Assembly (NCBI GenBank): GCA_030681645.1
Contig: JAUXRX010000017.1
Span: 186,001 to 250,000, forward strand
Source of the DNA: Archangium sp.
Lineage (GTDB): Bacteria > Myxococcota > Myxococcia > Myxococcales > Myxococcaceae
DNA: 64,000 bases
Direction of reading: 5' to 3'
Part shown: positions 63,231 to 64,000 of the stretch, one piece after another
How positions within the stretch are numbered: position 1 is the first letter of the stretch
Layout: every line of letters starts with the position of its first letter
Notes under the pieces: model-generated
Databases searched by the model: none
Told to the model about the DNA's origin: nothing
Seen by the model: the letters and a program-made list of their open reading frames with translations, nothing else
Translations under genes and position numbers: made by a program

Positions 63231-64000
63231 CTACTCGAGCTCGAGCACCCGCACCTCGTCGTAGTACGTCGAATAGAGGCGCGTGCCGCGCACCACCAGC
63301 CCGCGCCGGAACGTCTTGGTGGGCCCCGCCTCGAGCGTCGAGCTCCCCCCGTAGGTGAGGCCGGGCAGGGGGAACTGCGAGAGGACCACGGGCGCGGTGG
63401 GCGTGCGCACGTCGACCGCGCGGATGCTCACCCCCGAGCGCCCCACGGTGTAGAGGTGATTGCCGAACACCTCGAGCGCGCCGCTGCCGCCGCTGATGGT
63501 GGCGCTGAGGGGCGTCACCGGCAGCGCGACCGGCGGCTCCTGCAGCGTCTCCTTGATGTCGACGACGGCGATCGAACTGGCGCCGCCTGCGTAGAGCCAG
63601 CCCCCGCGCACCTCGGTCTCCTGAATGCTGGTGAGCGGCAACGAACCCAGCACCGACACGCTGCTGCCGGCCACGTCGTCCATGAGGGTGCGCACGTCGA
63701 CGATGTAGAGCGCGGGGCTGGGCGGGGCCGACGCCTCGTCGAGGGAGATGATCGCCCGGCCCGCCTGCATGGTGATCGACGCCCAGAGCGTGGCGCCGGG
63801 CACGAAGTTGGCCACGCGGAACGCGCCGCGCGAGTGCGTGGTGGCGTTGAAGGTCGCCGCGGCCGGGTTGCGAAGCGGGCGCGCGTCGAAGACCTCGACC
63901 CAGACGCCGTCGGCGCGGACCTCGGCGGCGACGAGGTAGTTGCCCCACGCCTCCACCCCGGTCACCCGCCGGCCGGTGCTGGGCAGCATCACCGTGGTGG
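63231..64000 (-). CDS. Beta-propeller/LVIVD-repeat protein (N-terminus beyond window)
   Basis: About 256 C-terminal residues are seen; the frame is open to the last base, so the start lies outside. The sequence shows repeating blades such as SPALYIVDVRTLMD, SSIAVVDIKETLQ, GVSIRAVDVRTPTAPV and LYSTYYDEVRVLELE, the LVIVD/YncE-like pattern. It is probably a secreted propeller. No active site is visible. The stop is directly against the stop of the UXS-like gene. Confidence 0.7.
   Translation of the reverse strand, partial: TTVMLPSTGRRVTGVEAWGNYLVAAEVRADGVWVEVFDARPLRNPAAATFNATTHSRGAFRVANFVPGATLWASITMQAGRAIISLDEASAPPSPALYIVDVRTLMDDVAGSSVSVLGSLPLTSIQETEVRGGWLYAGGASSIAVVDIKETLQEPPVALPVTPLSATISGGSGALEVFGNHLYTVGRSGVSIRAVDVRTPTAPVVLSQFPLPGLTYGGSSTLEAGPTKTFRRGLVVRGTRLYSTYYDEVRVLELE

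Overview
The window looks like a chromosomal segment of a myxobacterium (phylum Myxococcota, most likely suborder Cystobacterineae). The DNA is very GC-rich with strong G/C third positions. It carries many short-signal lipoproteins, a fused FHA-Ser/Thr kinase-PEGA protein, an MJ0042 zinc-ribbon scaffold, giant TPR proteins, SPOR and DUF4124 proteins, and a fused SpmA-SpmB protein, a mix typical of that phylum. I see no rRNA, prophage, insertion sequence, CRISPR array or plasmid gene. Genes are tightly packed, often with ATGA/GTGA stop-start overlaps, and no gene-free stretch exceeds about 270 bases. The longest gaps (4430-4684, 16019-16226, 50284-50498, 57901-58164) are described below.

Layout. 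1-2.5 kb: the end of a chalcone-isomerase-like gene and an M13 metallopeptidase lipoprotein. 2.5-4.4 kb: a TetR repressor with a striking double operator, translationally coupled to a diiron enzyme. 4.7-12.3 kb: a peptidoglycan amidase lipoprotein, a TolB-like lipoprotein, a minus-strand beta-barrel/ECF sigma/anti-sigma-like operon and a large lipoprotein. 12.3-15 kb: SRPBCC, MBL-fold and acidic-tailed barrel genes on the minus strand. 15-23.2 kb, plus strand: ruvB, lpxC, a Cys-rich lipoprotein, the FHA kinase, a DsbA-type lipoprotein and pyrF, closed by a near-perfect 61-bp palindromic terminator. 23.2-26.8 kb, minus: a small membrane ORF, thiO, an HD-GYP response regulator and moaA. 26.9-31.1 kb: lpdA, lipA and a 2-oxoacid dehydrogenase E2, a lipoate-enzyme cluster.

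31.1-37 kb: an FHA protein with a Cys-rich lipoprotein (minus), then greA, recG, a zinc-ribbon protein, a small membrane protein and a CinA-like molybdopterin-binding protein. 37-43.6 kb, minus: hutH coupled to a 1670-residue TPR protein. 43.7-47.8 kb, plus: aspartate kinase, a ComEA-like protein and a zinc-ribbon protein with twelve T-M-M-F-G repeats. 47.8-54 kb: an NlpC/P60-like hydrolase, a TPR-like lipoprotein, a lipoprotein of 17 tandem Cys-rich repeats, and SpmAB. 54-64 kb: SCP2-like, coiled-coil, tRNA-Val, DUF4124, tRNA-Arg, bestrophin, CCA/poly(A) nucleotidyltransferase, mnmA, lipoproteins (one with a haem motif), SPOR, an Asp-repeat lipoprotein, a small ribbon-helix-helix protein, UDP-xylose synthase-like, and a partial beta-propeller gene.

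The most unusual signals are not classical operons. (i) Four families of short dispersed repeats occur: a 26-bp Ser-Leu-Gly-encoding repeat that lies inside linkers of coding sequences and in intergenic arrays, a GGGGACAGGCT palindrome, a 43-bp element that ends exactly on the start codons of hutH and spmAB, and a CCCTC..GAGGG hairpin. (ii) The TetR gene has one operator between its -35 and -10 and a second across the start codon. (iii) The multi-threonine T-M-M-F-G scaffold sits in a window that also encodes an FHA kinase and a stand-alone FHA protein. All functional statements are read from the sequence and family knowledge; no database search was possible.
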